64,000 nucleotides of DNA, taken from contig JADJXP010000002.1 of NCBI GenBank assembly GCA_016715795.1, forward strand, positions 1,364,001-1,428,000, given 5' to 3'. Positions within the stretch are counted from its first letter, which is position 1. Each line of letters opens with the position of its first letter. Under the pieces are notes generated by a model, which was not told where the DNA came from, did not search any database, and worked only from the letters and a program-made list of their open reading frames with translations. The DNA comes from Chloracidobacterium sp. (GTDB taxonomy: Bacteria; Acidobacteriota; Blastocatellia; Pyrinomonadales; Pyrinomonadaceae). The position numbers were made by a program, and so were the translations under genes. This document shows, piece after piece, positions 8,026 to 16,465 of the stretch.

Positions 8026-9399
8026 ATGAAAAAGCTGTCCGCCGTGCTGTTGGTAATGATCTTCGCCGCCGCGTTTGTGCCTGCGCAGTCTGACGCTGAG
8101 CTGCGCGCGGCCGTCGAAAAGGACAAAGCGGACCGCGACGCCGCGGGCAAACTTCCCACGCTGACGGCCGCTGAGCACGCGGAGCGTGCCGAGGCATACT
8201 TTGAGAATCGCCACTTTCCCGAGGCGCGTGAGCATTACGCAATTGTGCTCGACAAATTCGCCGACGACGCTCTCAAGGGCCGCGCGATGTTCGTCGTCGG
8301 CCGCTCTTACATGTGGGAGCGGCAGTATGCCGATGCCATTGTCTGGCTGGATCGCGTGTGGCGCGAGTTTCCGGCGACCAAGGACGGCCGCGAGGCTCTC
8401 GCGTTCAAGGGCGCGTGCCACGTTCGGCTCAGAAAGTATGCCGATGCCGCCAGGATATACGAGCAGTACACCGTGATGTATCCGACGGGCGAGCGGATCG
8501 ATTCGGCGTATCTGAATACGATCGACGCCCATCGCGAGGCGGGCGATCACGCCGCCGCAAACAGTTGGGTCGATAAGGCGCGGCAGCGTTTTGCGGGCAC
8601 TGCCATCGAGACAAACGCACTTCACGCACGCGTGCGGATGGAGATCTATCGCCGCCGCTGGAATCAGGCCGTTGCGGCGGCCGATGTGATGATCGAGCGG
8701 GCCATTTTTGGGGGCGCGATGGCCACAATGGACGAGGTCAAGTACCTAAAGGCCTTCGCGCTCGAAAAAAGCGGTCGCCGCGCCGACGCGATGACTGTTT
8801 ACGCGTCAATTCCTGCGAATGCGGCATCGTATTACGCCGGTTTGGCGGCCGATAAGCTGGCCGCAGGTGACAATCGCGTCCGGCGCGTCGTGAAGGTCTC
8901 GCCGGGCGTGGTCTCAGCCTTTCCCGCCGCCTATCGCGACGACGTTTTGCGTTACGCAAAGAGAAAGCACATCGATCCGCGCTTTATTTTGGCGATAATG
9001 AAGCAGGAGAGCGCGTTCCGGCCCGGTGCCAAAAGCCCGTCTGCCGCACGCGGGCTGATGCAGTTCGTCTTTGACACGGCCGTAAAGTATAAGGCCGCGG
9101 CCGGTTTCCCTCATCTGCGGCCCGACGACCTTTATCTGCCGCAGGTAAGCATCGCGCTTGGCGTGGAATACATCGCCGCGCTCCGCGATCAGTTTGGCGG
9201 GCTTAACGAGGCCATCGCCGCGAGCTACAATGGCGGCGAAGATAACGCCGCCCGCTGGCTCGAACGCTCAAATCCCAAAGAGAGCGCCATTTTTACCTCC
9301 GAGATCGGCTTTGCCCAGACAAAGGATTACGTCCAAAAGGTAATGGCAAACTACCGGACCTACCGCGACCTCTACGACGAACACCTCGTGCGCAAATAA
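8026..9399 (+). CDS. lytic transglycosylase with TPR-like N-terminal region (Slt70 type)
   Basis: 457 aa exported murein hydrolase that cleaves the MurNAc-GlcNAc bond giving anhydro-muropeptides. Signal peptide MKKLSAVLLVMIFAAAFVPAQS; helical tetratricopeptide-like repeats through about residue 290 (AEAYFENRHFPEAREHYAIVLDKF, GRSYMWERQYADAIVWLDRVWREFP); C-terminal SLT domain from about 310 with FILAIMKQESAFRPGAKSPS (catalytic Glu near residue 328), ARGLMQFVFDTA and AIAASYNGGEDNAARW. ATG 8026 gives the signal peptide; the frame is open further upstream but over the divergent gene's start. Confidence 0.92.
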   Translation: MKKLSAVLLVMIFAAAFVPAQSDAELRAAVEKDKADRDAAGKLPTLTAAEHAERAEAYFENRHFPEAREHYAIVLDKFADDALKGRAMFVVGRSYMWERQYADAIVWLDRVWREFPATKDGREALAFKGACHVRLRKYADAARIYEQYTVMYPTGERIDSAYLNTIDAHREAGDHAAANSWVDKARQRFAGTAIETNALHARVRMEIYRRRWNQAVAAADVMIERAIFGGAMATMDEVKYLKAFALEKSGRRADAMTVYASIPANAASYYAGLAADKLAAGDNRVRRVVKVSPGVVSAFPAAYRDDVLRYAKRKHIDPRFILAIMKQESAFRPGAKSPSAARGLMQFVFDTAVKYKAAAGFPHLRPDDLYLPQVSIALGVEYIAALRDQFGGLNEAIAASYNGGEDNAARWLERSNPKESAIFTSEIGFAQTKDYVQKVMANYRTYRDLYDEHLVRK

Positions 9400-9480
9400 A
9401 AAACCGCCACCACCGCCGCCAAACGCCCTTTTGCCGACGCTGAATGACATTTGGCAGTGGTCCAGCGTGAAAAACGGCCT

Positions 9481-9582
9481 CTCCGCGAACTCTGCGTTTC
9501 ATTCTCTGCGTTCTCTGCGTGGAAGAAACCTGAGCAAAGGTTCCACGCGGAGAACGCAGAGAGTTTCGCAGAGATCGCGGAG
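9481..9582. repeat. long imperfect inverted repeat (about 43-bp arms)
   Basis: The arm at 9481-9524 (begins CTCCGCGAACTCTGCG) is matched in reverse complement by 9541-9582 (ends CAGAGATCGCGGAG) with few mismatches, around a loop of about 16 bases. A single-stranded copy would form a long hairpin. It belongs to the family of 'tctctgcgttctctgcg' interspersed repeats; a partial half-element is seen at about 33370-33392 (TTCTGCGTTCTCTGC). No coding function is apparent; the stretch 9400-9634 holds no gene I can support. Confidence 0.8.
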
Positions 9583-9634
9583 ACGATCACAAGTTGAAAC
9601 TGAACCATTACCTGACATTTTGCCAACGCCGAAC

Positions 9635-9980
9635 GAGTTTTGCGTCCGCAAGAATGAGTTTTGCGTCCGCAAGAATGACTTTTGCGTCCGCAAGAATGAG
9701 TTTTGCGTCCGCAAGAATGAGTTTTGCGTCCGCAAATGTGAGTTATTGTGCCCAATGAACGAGTTATTGTGCCCAATGAACGAGTTATTGTGCCCAATAA
9801 ATGAGTTATTGGACTAAATAAACGAGTCATTGGCGCCAATGAACGAGTTATTGGCGCCAATGAACGAGTTATTGGCGCCAATGAACGAGTTATTGGCGCC
9901 AATGAACGAGTTATTGGCCCAATAAATGAGTTATTGGCCCCAATAAATGAGTTATTGGGCCAAATGAGCGAGTTATTGGT
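9635..9980. repeat. array of about seventeen 21-bp units, each centred on a palindrome
   Basis: Units begin GAGTT (GACTT, GAGTC variants) at 9635, 9656, 9677, 9698, 9719, 9740, 9761, 9782, 9803, 9824, 9845, 9866, 9887, 9908 (20 bp), 9928, 9949 and 9970. The core of units 1-5 is TTGCGtcCGCAA, of 6-8 ATTGtgccCAAT, of 10-13 ATTGGCGCCAAT, of 14-16 ATTGG(c)CCAAT variants; unit 9 is degenerate. Dyad symmetry is kept although the sequence changes. Because 21 is a multiple of 3, long open frames run through on both strands, but their translations are pure repeat and are not accepted as genes. Confidence 0.92.
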
Positions 9981-10001
9981 TTGACGGGGCGGCATTTTTG
10001 G

Positions 10002-10160
10002 CAGAATGCGGGCAGTTTTACCGGCAAGACCGCCGACATTACCGTCTCGCCCATAAACGACGGCGACCCCGAACAGGTCGAGGTCCGCGTCCAATTGCGA
10101 AAAAATAACGAAAACTACGCCAATGTCTCGCAAACCGCGACCGTTACGGTAAATCCGTGA
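10002..10160 (+). pseudogene. orphan C-terminal fragment of an exported or pilin-like protein
   Basis: Reading from 10002 in frame to the stop at 10158-10160 gives a protein-like tail containing SFTGKTADITVSPINDGDPE, then VEVRVQLRKNNENYANVSQ and TATVTVNP. Composition (Thr/Val alternation, polar loops) is that of a beta-rich secreted protein end, in contrast with the repeat translations on both sides. No start codon or ribosome-binding site precedes it: upstream the frame runs into the 21-bp array. Likely the 3' remnant of a gene whose 5' part was lost when the repeats expanded. Family not recognised. Confidence 0.5.
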
Positions 10161-10165
10161 CACCG

Positions 10166-10616
10166 GCGGCTTGCCGCTCTATTTGCGGAAAGGCTTGCCT
10201 TTCCGAACGAGTGCCAAATGCCTGCGGCTTGCCGCCGCCGGGGCGTGAGGCGGCGGCAAGCCGCAGATGATCTTGCCAACTGAACGGAAAAGTAAACTTT
10301 TCCGCAAATAAAGCGGCACAGCCGCCCTGAAACCGCCGCCAATATGAACGAAAAGTGAACTTTTCCGCAAGTAAAGCGGCTTGCCGCTCTATTTGCGGAA
10401 AGGCTTGCCTTTCCGGACGAGTCCCAAATGCCTGCGGCTTGCCGCCGCCGGGGCGTGAGGCGGCGGCAAGCCGCAGATGATCTTGCCAACAGAACGGAAA
10501 AGTGAACTTTTCCGCAAATAAAGCGGCACAGCCGCCCTGAAACCGCCGCCAATACGAACGAAAAGTAAACTTTTCCGCAAATAAAGCGGCACAGCCGCCC
10601 TGAAACCGCCGCCAAT
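10166..10616. repeat. two tandem copies of a 210-bp multi-hairpin repeat plus a partial third
   Basis: Copy 1 10166-10375, copy 2 10376-10585, followed by part of a third to about 10616; the copies differ at only a few bases. Each unit is a chain of perfect or near-perfect hairpins: GCGGCttGCCGC; GGAAAGGCttGCCTTTCC; a 16-bp stem around GGGGCGTGA (10220-10263 in copy 1); GGAAAAGTaaACTTTTCC; GCGGCacaGCCGC. Open frames across it encode only repeat peptides and are rejected as genes. Confidence 0.9.
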
Positions 10617-10643
10617 ATGACACGCGCCGAGCCGGGCGGCGGT

Positions 10644-11877
10644 TTAATTTTCCCAATCGCCGTGGCCTTCGCGGGTGACGGCGTAGCCGGCGGCGGCGAG
10701 ATGTTTGTGGATGGCGAGCGCGTGATCGTTATCGCGGACCTCGAGGAGCATTTCGATACCGACGTGGCCCAAAGGGGCCAGCCACATCGCCCGCCGGTGA
10801 AAAACCTCAATGACATTCGCACCGGCGGCCGCGACCGCGTCAAGCAGGCCCGCGAGATTGCCCGGCCTGTCAACGACAAGCACGCTGAACATTACATAAC
10901 GGCCCTCGCGCACGAGTACATCCTCGAGAACGCGCGTGAGCAGATTGGCGTCGATATTGCCGCCGGCCAGCACGATACACACACTCTCGCCCGCGGCGAT
11001 GTCGATCTTGCCCGCGAGCACCGCAGCTGAGCCCCGCCGCACCCGCACCCTCGACCACAAGACGGTTATTCTGCACGCTGTGAAAGATCGCACGGGCGAT
11101 CTCTTCGTCAGCGACCTCGACGACCTCGTCAACGTATTCGCGAATGATCGGCAGCGTCAATTCGCCCGGCGTCTTTACCGCAATGCCGTCGGCAATCGTC
11201 GGTTTTGTTTCGGGAATGACCGCGCGGCCCTCGGCGAGCGAGGGCTTGACCCACGAAACGGCCGCCGATTGAACGCCGATGATGCGCACGCCGGGCTTTA
11301 GCGTCTTTGCCGCGATGGCAATGCCCGACATCACGCCGCCGCCGCCGATCGGCACAATGATAGTGGCGACATCGGGCAAAGCTTCCACGATCTCGACGCC
11401 GATAGTGCCCTGCCCGGCGATGATCCGCTCGTCATCGTAAGCGTGAACGTAGGTCAGGCCGTTCTCTTTTTGAAGCTCGCGCGAATAAGCGACCGCTTCG
11501 TCAAACGTCGTGCCCTTGAGGATCACCTCAGCGCCATAACCGCGCGTGGCATTTACCTTTGTCAGCGGTGCAAATTCGGGCAAAACGATCGTCGCCGCCG
11601 TGCCGACATAGCGCGCCGCAAGCGCCACGCCCTGAGCGTGGTTCCCGGCCGAGGCAGCGATCACGCCGCGCGCCTTCTCGTCCGCCGAAAGCTGCGAGAT
11701 CTTGTTGTAGGCACCGCGCAGCTTGAAGGAACCGCTCTTTTGCAGGCTCTCGGCCTTGAGATTGATCTCAGCGCCCATCTCGCGCGACAGCCGCGCGTCC
11801 GCGATCACGGGCGTTTGATTGATAACGCCCGCAATGCGCGTGCGAGCGGCATATATTTCATCAAGCGTGACAGCCAT
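10644..11877 (-). pseudogene. threonine ammonia-lyase (PLP-dependent, ACT domain), frameshifted
   Basis: PLP-dependent threonine dehydratase (threonine to 2-oxobutanoate, feeding isoleucine synthesis or degradation). The first 280 or so residues are intact: PVIADARLSREMG, the PLP lysine in KSGSFKLRGAYNKI, AASAGNHAQGVALAA and the glycine loop VPIGGGGVMSGIA. The frame breaks near 11025-11035: one frame reads VVEGAGAAGLSCG and then nonsense, while the next frame carries on with AAVLAGKIDIAAGESVCIVLAGGNID and a full ACT domain (VMFSVLVVDRPGNLAGLLDAV to the stop at 10644). One indel would restore a protein of about 410 aa. Either a true frameshift mutation or a sequencing error; all active-site segments are preserved, so decay would be recent. 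Confidence 0.85.
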
Positions 11878-11949
11878 ATGTGTGACGCCGATTATAGCAA
11901 AGACGCCGCGAATGCGATATATTGACGTGTATCACACAACGGAGGTCTT

Positions 11950-12963
11950 ATGCCTGAGCTTTTTGGTTTTGGTGCAATCTTTCTCATATTTCTCGGCATC
12001 GCGCTGCTCACCGTCGCTTGGAAAACGATCAAGATCGTCCCGCAATCGACTGTTTTGCTCATCGAGCGCCTCGGCCGCTTTAACCGCCTCGGCAACAGCG
12101 GGCTCAATATCATCGTGCCGTTCTTCGAAGCGCCGCGCGCCGTCTATTGGCTTAACGTCCGCCCCGGCACGACGTATATCGATCTTCGCGAGCAGTTCAT
12201 CGACCTGCCGCCGCAGTCCGTTATCACCCGCGATAACGTAATGGTCAACGTCGATTCCGTCGTCTATTGGCAGATCACCGACCCGACAAAGGCCACTTAC
12301 GAGGTAAATGACCTCGTCGGCTCGATCGTGCAGCTCACTTTTACCGGCATGCGCAGCGTGATCGGAAAACTCGACCTCGACCACACCCTTTCGAGCCGCG
12401 ATCAGATCAATAATGAGCTCAGAATGATCCTCGATGAGGCCACAGACAAATGGGGCGTCAAGGTGACACGCGTCGATATCAAGAACATCAGCCCGCCCGA
12501 GGACGTGCGCATCACCATGGAAAAGCAAATGACCGCCGAACGCAACCGTCGCGCCCTCGTCCTGCAGGCCGAAGGCGACAAACAGGCCGCCATCATGCGC
12601 GCCGAAGGCGAAAAACAGGCCGCCGTCACCCGCGCCGAAGGCGAAAAGGCATCAGCCATCCTCGAGGCCGACGGCGCCGCTCAGGCCCGCCTGCTCGCGG
12701 CCTCGGCCGAAGCGACCGCCATCGCCCAGATCGCCGGCGCCATCGGCGACCGGGGCCAAACCGCACAATACCTCATCACAGCGCGATACGTTGATTCCAT
12801 GCGCGACATGGCCCGCACCCAAAACAGCAAGGTTATCTTCATGCCGACAGAAACGTCCGCCGTTCTGTCGAGCGTCGGAGCATTTAAGGAAGTTTTCAGC
12901 GAGACCGGCAAGGACGCGGGTGAACTGCAAAAGCCCCGCAGCCCGCGTGAACTCGACAAATAA
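11950..12963 (+). CDS. SPFH/band 7 (stomatin/QmcA-like) membrane protein
   Basis: 337 aa. One N-terminal membrane segment (FGFGAIFLIFLGIALLTVAW), then the SPFH domain (VPQSTVLLIERLGRFNR, GLNIIVPFFEAPR, ITRDNVMVNVDSVVYWQITDP) and a helical C terminus with repeated AEGEKQAA/AEGEKASAI units that form the oligomeric coiled coil. Such proteins form ring assemblies in membranes and often regulate FtsH-type proteolysis; no NfeD partner gene lies next to it. Strong ribosome-binding site GGAGG just upstream of ATG 11950. First gene of a co-directional run ending in tRNA-Arg. Confidence 0.93.
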   Translation: MPELFGFGAIFLIFLGIALLTVAWKTIKIVPQSTVLLIERLGRFNRLGNSGLNIIVPFFEAPRAVYWLNVRPGTTYIDLREQFIDLPPQSVITRDNVMVNVDSVVYWQITDPTKATYEVNDLVGSIVQLTFTGMRSVIGKLDLDHTLSSRDQINNELRMILDEATDKWGVKVTRVDIKNISPPEDVRITMEKQMTAERNRRALVLQAEGDKQAAIMRAEGEKQAAVTRAEGEKASAILEADGAAQARLLAASAEATAIAQIAGAIGDRGQTAQYLITARYVDSMRDMARTQNSKVIFMPTETSAVLSSVGAFKEVFSETGKDAGELQKPRSPRELDK

Positions 12964-13557
12964 ATGCTAAAGGCCATCATCGTCATCCTGATCGTCCTCG
13001 GCCTCGCCGTGGCGGCCCTCGCCTACCGCTACGGCTTCATTTTGAATCCGACGCCAACCGAGCCGCCGCCGCAAAGGTCCGTTTACGAATTCACGATGAA
13101 GGACATCGACGGCAATGACGTGCGATTGGACACCTATCGCGGCAAGGTCGTGATGATCGTCAACGTCGCGAGCAAATGCGGCTACACGCCGCAGTACGAG
13201 GGGCTGGAGAATATCTACAAGAAGTATAAGGATCGCGGCTTTGTGGTGCTCGGCTTCCCTGCTAACAATTTTCTCGGCCAGGAGCCCGGCTCCGACGCCG
13301 ACATCAAGGACTTTTGCCGCCTCACCTACGGCGTGTCGTTCCCGATGTTCTCAAAGATATCCGTCACCGGAAGCGATCAGCATCCGCTCTACACCCTGCT
13401 AACCAGCAAGCGGTCAGATCCGGAGTTCGGCGGCGATATTACGTGGAACTTTAACAAGTTCCTCCTCGACAGGAACGGCAAGGTCGTCGCAAGATTCGCG
13501 ACGAAAGAACTGCCCGAAAGTGAAACCGTTGCCGCCGCCATCGAGAAACAACTGTAA
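12964..13557 (+). CDS. membrane-anchored glutathione peroxidase-family thiol peroxidase
   Basis: 197 aa. An N-terminal membrane anchor (LKAIIVILIVLGLAVAALAYRYGF) precedes a thioredoxin-fold peroxidase: the peroxidatic cysteine lies in NVASKCGYTPQY (codon TGC, so cysteine rather than selenocysteine), then GFPANNFLGQEPGSDADIKDFC (Gln of the catalytic set, and a likely resolving Cys) and ITWNFNKFLLDRNG (Trp and Asn of the tetrad). Probably a periplasm-facing, thioredoxin-dependent peroxide reductase. It starts at the base after the SPFH stop, so the two are probably co-translated. Confidence 0.93.
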   Translation: MLKAIIVILIVLGLAVAALAYRYGFILNPTPTEPPPQRSVYEFTMKDIDGNDVRLDTYRGKVVMIVNVASKCGYTPQYEGLENIYKKYKDRGFVVLGFPANNFLGQEPGSDADIKDFCRLTYGVSFPMFSKISVTGSDQHPLYTLLTSKRSDPEFGGDITWNFNKFLLDRNGKVVARFATKELPESETVAAAIEKQL

Positions 13558-13569
13558 TACGCTTCCGAA

Positions 13570-14646
13570 ATGTCCCGAATCCTCACGTTCCTCTTCCTGC
13601 TCGCCGCTATTGTTGTGCTCGTAGTCTGCGCCGTCTCGTATTGGGCCTACTCGGCCGTCAATTCGCCGCACCAGCACGACAAAGCAAACATTTACGTAAA
13701 GATCGAGAAAGGCTCGACGCCGCCCCAGATCGTCTCAAAACTGTTTTCCGAAGGCATTATCGCCAGCGAGATGGCCGCGAGCCTTTATCTGCGCTTATTC
13801 GCCGACGGCAGCAAACTGCAGGCAGGCGAGTATCTTTTCCCGTCGCCGATCTCGGTCGTACAGGTGTTCAAACAACTCGAGAAAGGCCAGGATCTGACGA
13901 TCAAGCTGACCATTCCCGAAGGATTTACCAGATTTGATATCGCCAAGAGGATCGCGGAGCGGTTTCCGCAGACGCCGCCTGTCGATGACAAGGCCATCCT
14001 CGTGATGATGGACGACGTGACCCCGATCAAGGACATCTCACCGACGGCGCCCAACCTCGAAGGCTATATGTATCCGACGACCTACAGCTTCGCGCGCGAC
14101 GCAAAGCCGCAGGACATCATCAAGGCAATGGTCGAGCAGTTTCGTAAGTTTTGGAAACCTGAATGGACGCAGCAGGCAAGATCGCTCGGCCGCACGCCGC
14201 AAGAGATCGTGACAATCGCTTCCCTGATCGAGACTGAGACGGGAGTCGAAGCCGAACGGCCGATCGTCGCCGGCATAATCAACAACCGACTGGCTAAGAA
14301 CATCCCGCTCGGGATCGACCAGACCAATGTGTATATCGCCAAAATGCGTGGCAAATGGGACGGCACGATCAATAAGAGCGATCTGGAGGTCGATTCGCCC
14401 TACAACACGCGAATAAAGACGGGCATTCCGCCGGGGCCGATATCGTCTGTTACCGAGAGCTCTATCCGCGCAGCGTTGAATCCACAGCCAAACGATTATA
14501 TCTTCTACGTCCGGAACGTTGAAGCAAATGACGGCTCGCACTGGTTCTACTCATCGGCAGCCGAGTTTGAAAAAGGCAAGGCAAAATATCAGCAGTGGCT
14601 AGAGGTGCAGCGTCAGGAAAAGCGGGCAGCAAACGCAAACCAATGA
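13570..14646 (+). CDS. mltG: endolytic murein transglycosylase MltG
   Basis: 358 aa. Single N-terminal membrane helix (ILTFLFLLAAIVVLVVCAVSYWAYSAV), LysM-like segment (VKIEKGSTPPQIVSKLFSEGII), and the YceG domain with EGYMYPTTYSF, IVTIASLIETETGVEAERPIVAGIINNRL (catalytic Glu expected in SLIETETG), GIDQTNVYIAK and SPYNTRIKTGIPPGPISSVTESSIRAALNP. Cuts nascent glycan strands at the membrane, setting peptidoglycan chain length. Its stop overlaps the start of the HAD phosphatase (ATGA). Confidence 0.95.
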   Translation: MSRILTFLFLLAAIVVLVVCAVSYWAYSAVNSPHQHDKANIYVKIEKGSTPPQIVSKLFSEGIIASEMAASLYLRLFADGSKLQAGEYLFPSPISVVQVFKQLEKGQDLTIKLTIPEGFTRFDIAKRIAERFPQTPPVDDKAILVMMDDVTPIKDISPTAPNLEGYMYPTTYSFARDAKPQDIIKAMVEQFRKFWKPEWTQQARSLGRTPQEIVTIASLIETETGVEAERPIVAGIINNRLAKNIPLGIDQTNVYIAKMRGKWDGTINKSDLEVDSPYNTRIKTGIPPGPISSVTESSIRAALNPQPNDYIFYVRNVEANDGSHWFYSSAAEFEKGKAKYQQWLEVQRQEKRAANANQ

Positions 14647-15515
14647 TAAAACTGCTCGCCCTCGACCTCGACGGGACAACACTTAGCTCGGGCGGAGATA
14701 TCTCTGGTCGAAACCGTGACGCCATTCGGGCCGCCGAGGCGGCCGGCGTGCTCGTGACGATCGCGACGGGCCGCCGCTTTCGCGACGCTCGGCCCATCGG
14801 CCTCGATCTCGGCCTGAACGCCCCGCTGATCACGCACAACGGAGCTCTGCTCAAATACGCCGATTCTCTCGACACGATACACTATTCGCTGTTGACGTCA
14901 GAAGCCAGTCGAGAGATCGTACGCGCCGGGAAACAGTTCGGCGGCGATGCACTCGTCAGCACCGACCCGCACGGCCACGGTTTGCTGCTCTATGATCGTA
15001 TCTCTGCCGACAACATTCCGCTTCAAAAATACGTTGCTTGGGCGACGCGACTTCATGGAGACGATGCCGAGGCATCCGTTTCCCACGTCGAGACGCTTGT
15101 GGATGTACTTGACGAGCATGACGTCGTGCACATCTCATTCTCAGGGAACTGCCGGGCTATGCTGAAGTTAGAGAATGAACTAAGGACACAGTTAGCTGAT
15201 AGCGTTAATCTCCTTGCCACGATCTATCCAAAACTGGACTTTACCCTGATCGACATCCTGCCGTCCGATGCGTCAAAAGGGCATGGTGCGGCTAGGCTTG
15301 CTGAGATCGAAGGTCTTGCACCCGAAGAGGTGATGGCGATCGGAGATAATTTCAACGACCTCGAGATGCTCGAGTACGCGGGAACGCCCGTCGTCATGGG
15401 AAATGCCGACCCGAAGTTGCTCGAACGCGGTGAATTTTATACAACATTAAGTAACGATGAGTGCGGCGTTGCGGCCGCCATAGAACGATTTATCTTGAAT
15501 CAGGAGAATAGTTAG
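14643..15515 (+). CDS. HAD-superfamily hydrolase, Cof/YidA type
   Basis: 290 aa cytoplasmic phosphatase. Motif I LALDLDGTTLSSGGDIS (nucleophile Asp), motif II TIATGRRFRDARPIG, a type C2 cap domain, then motif III/IV Lys in SDASKGHGAARLAEI and AIGDNFNDLEMLEYAGTPVVMGNADPKL. Members dephosphorylate sugar phosphates, FMN or PLP precursors; substrate not predictable. ATG 14643 overlaps the mltG stop; a longer ORF start inside mltG lacks family residues. Confidence 0.93.
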   Translation: MIKLLALDLDGTTLSSGGDISGRNRDAIRAAEAAGVLVTIATGRRFRDARPIGLDLGLNAPLITHNGALLKYADSLDTIHYSLLTSEASREIVRAGKQFGGDALVSTDPHGHGLLLYDRISADNIPLQKYVAWATRLHGDDAEASVSHVETLVDVLDEHDVVHISFSGNCRAMLKLENELRTQLADSVNLLATIYPKLDFTLIDILPSDASKGHGAARLAEIEGLAPEEVMAIGDNFNDLEMLEYAGTPVVMGNADPKLLERGEFYTTLSNDECGVAAAIERFILNQENS

Positions 15516-16009
15516 TGGGAAATAGAGTAGCGGTCATTGAGACAAATCACGGCACGATCAAAGTCGAACTATTGGAGCAGGACGCCCCAAAGACTACCGA
15601 GAACTTTCGCCTTCTGGCGGATAAGAGCTATTACGACGGCGTTGTCTTTCATCGGATCATACCGAATTTTATGATACAGGGCGGCGATCCGCTCGGCGAA
15701 GGCTATGGAGGCGAATCTGCGTGGGGCGGTAAATTCGACGATGAGATCGACCGCGGCTCGATGCTCTATGCCGGAATGTATGAGAAAGGGACAGTGGCGA
15801 TGGCAAATTCCGGCCCGAACACTAACGGTTCGCAGTTCTTCATCATGCACGTCGATTATCCGCTGCCGCCGAGCTATACCAAGTTTGGACGTGTCATAGA
15901 AGGACAGGATGTTGTTGATACGATTGCTCAAGTGACGACCAATCAGAATGACAAACCACTCGATCCCGTTGTCATGAACACTGTAAGGATCGAGGACGGG
16001 ATGTGGTAG
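15515..16009 (+). CDS. cytoplasmic peptidyl-prolyl cis-trans isomerase, cyclophilin type
   Basis: 164 aa with no signal peptide. Cyclophilin fold with VVFHRIIPNFMIQGGDPLGEGYGGESAWGGKFDDE, GTVAMANSGPNTNGSQFFIMH and YTKFGRVIEGQDVVDTI; catalytic Arg in FHRII. GTG start with AGGAG 8 bases upstream; the GTG overlaps the stop of the HAD gene by one base. Assists folding by proline isomerisation. Confidence 0.95.
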   Translation: MGNRVAVIETNHGTIKVELLEQDAPKTTENFRLLADKSYYDGVVFHRIIPNFMIQGGDPLGEGYGGESAWGGKFDDEIDRGSMLYAGMYEKGTVAMANSGPNTNGSQFFIMHVDYPLPPSYTKFGRVIEGQDVVDTIAQVTTNQNDKPLDPVVMNTVRIEDGMW

Positions 16010-16459
16010 ATGCGGGCCGTCGTCCAGCGTGTCTCAAGAGCGAAGGTGACCGTTGGAAACCGCGTGACCGGAGAGATCGGACGCGGCGTACTTGTCCTGT
16101 TGGGCGTTTCTACGAACGATGAAGAGTCTGACGCCGACTACCTCGTTGAAAAGATTGTCAACCTGCGCATATTCGAGGACGCGGACGGCAAGATGAACTT
16201 ATCGCTTGCCGAGACGAAAGGCGGGATGCTCGTGGTATCGCAATTCACTTTATATGGCGATACGCGACGAGGCAGGCGGCCATCTTTTATTGCGGCGGCA
16301 AGCGGTGAGAAAGCAACTCGCCTTTATGAATACTTTGTCATTCGTTCACGAAGGGCCGTGGACAAGGTTGCTACAGGTGAGTTTGGCGCCATGATGGACG
16401 TAACCTTGGTCAATGAGGGGCCCGTCACGATCATTCTCGACAGCGAAAAGACCATCTAA
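16010..16459 (+). CDS. dtd: D-aminoacyl-tRNA deacylase
   Basis: 149 aa homodimeric enzyme that hydrolyses D-amino acids from tRNA. Family signatures are clear: MRAVVQRVSRAKVTV at the N terminus, LVVSQFTLYGDTRRGRRPSF (SQFTLYGD motif) and the C-terminal VNEGPVTIIL (NxGPVT motif). Starts directly at the base after the upstream cyclophilin stop, so probably translationally coupled. Confidence 0.97.
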   Translation: MRAVVQRVSRAKVTVGNRVTGEIGRGVLVLLGVSTNDEESDADYLVEKIVNLRIFEDADGKMNLSLAETKGGMLVVSQFTLYGDTRRGRRPSFIAAASGEKATRLYEYFVIRSRRAVDKVATGEFGAMMDVTLVNEGPVTIILDSEKTI

Positions 16460-16465
16460 GAGAAT

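Noticed and set aside
9635..9980. CRISPR-like appearance of the array
   Set aside because: Repeat and spacer are both repeated, unit is 21 bp, no unique spacers and no cas genes in the window.
9372..10163. Long open frames (264 and 128 codons) through the 21-bp array, on both strands
   Set aside because: Translations are only reiterated NEFCVRK / RSLAPIT-type units forced by a 21-bp repeat, without start signals or homologous character.
10115..10879. Open frames across the 210-bp repeats
   Set aside because: Encode duplicate hairpin peptides (GGGFRAAVPLYLRKS units) and run over the threonine dehydratase 3' end.
12964..13557. Selenocysteine in the glutathione peroxidase
   Set aside because: The active-site codon in the NVASKCGYT segment is TGC, an ordinary cysteine.
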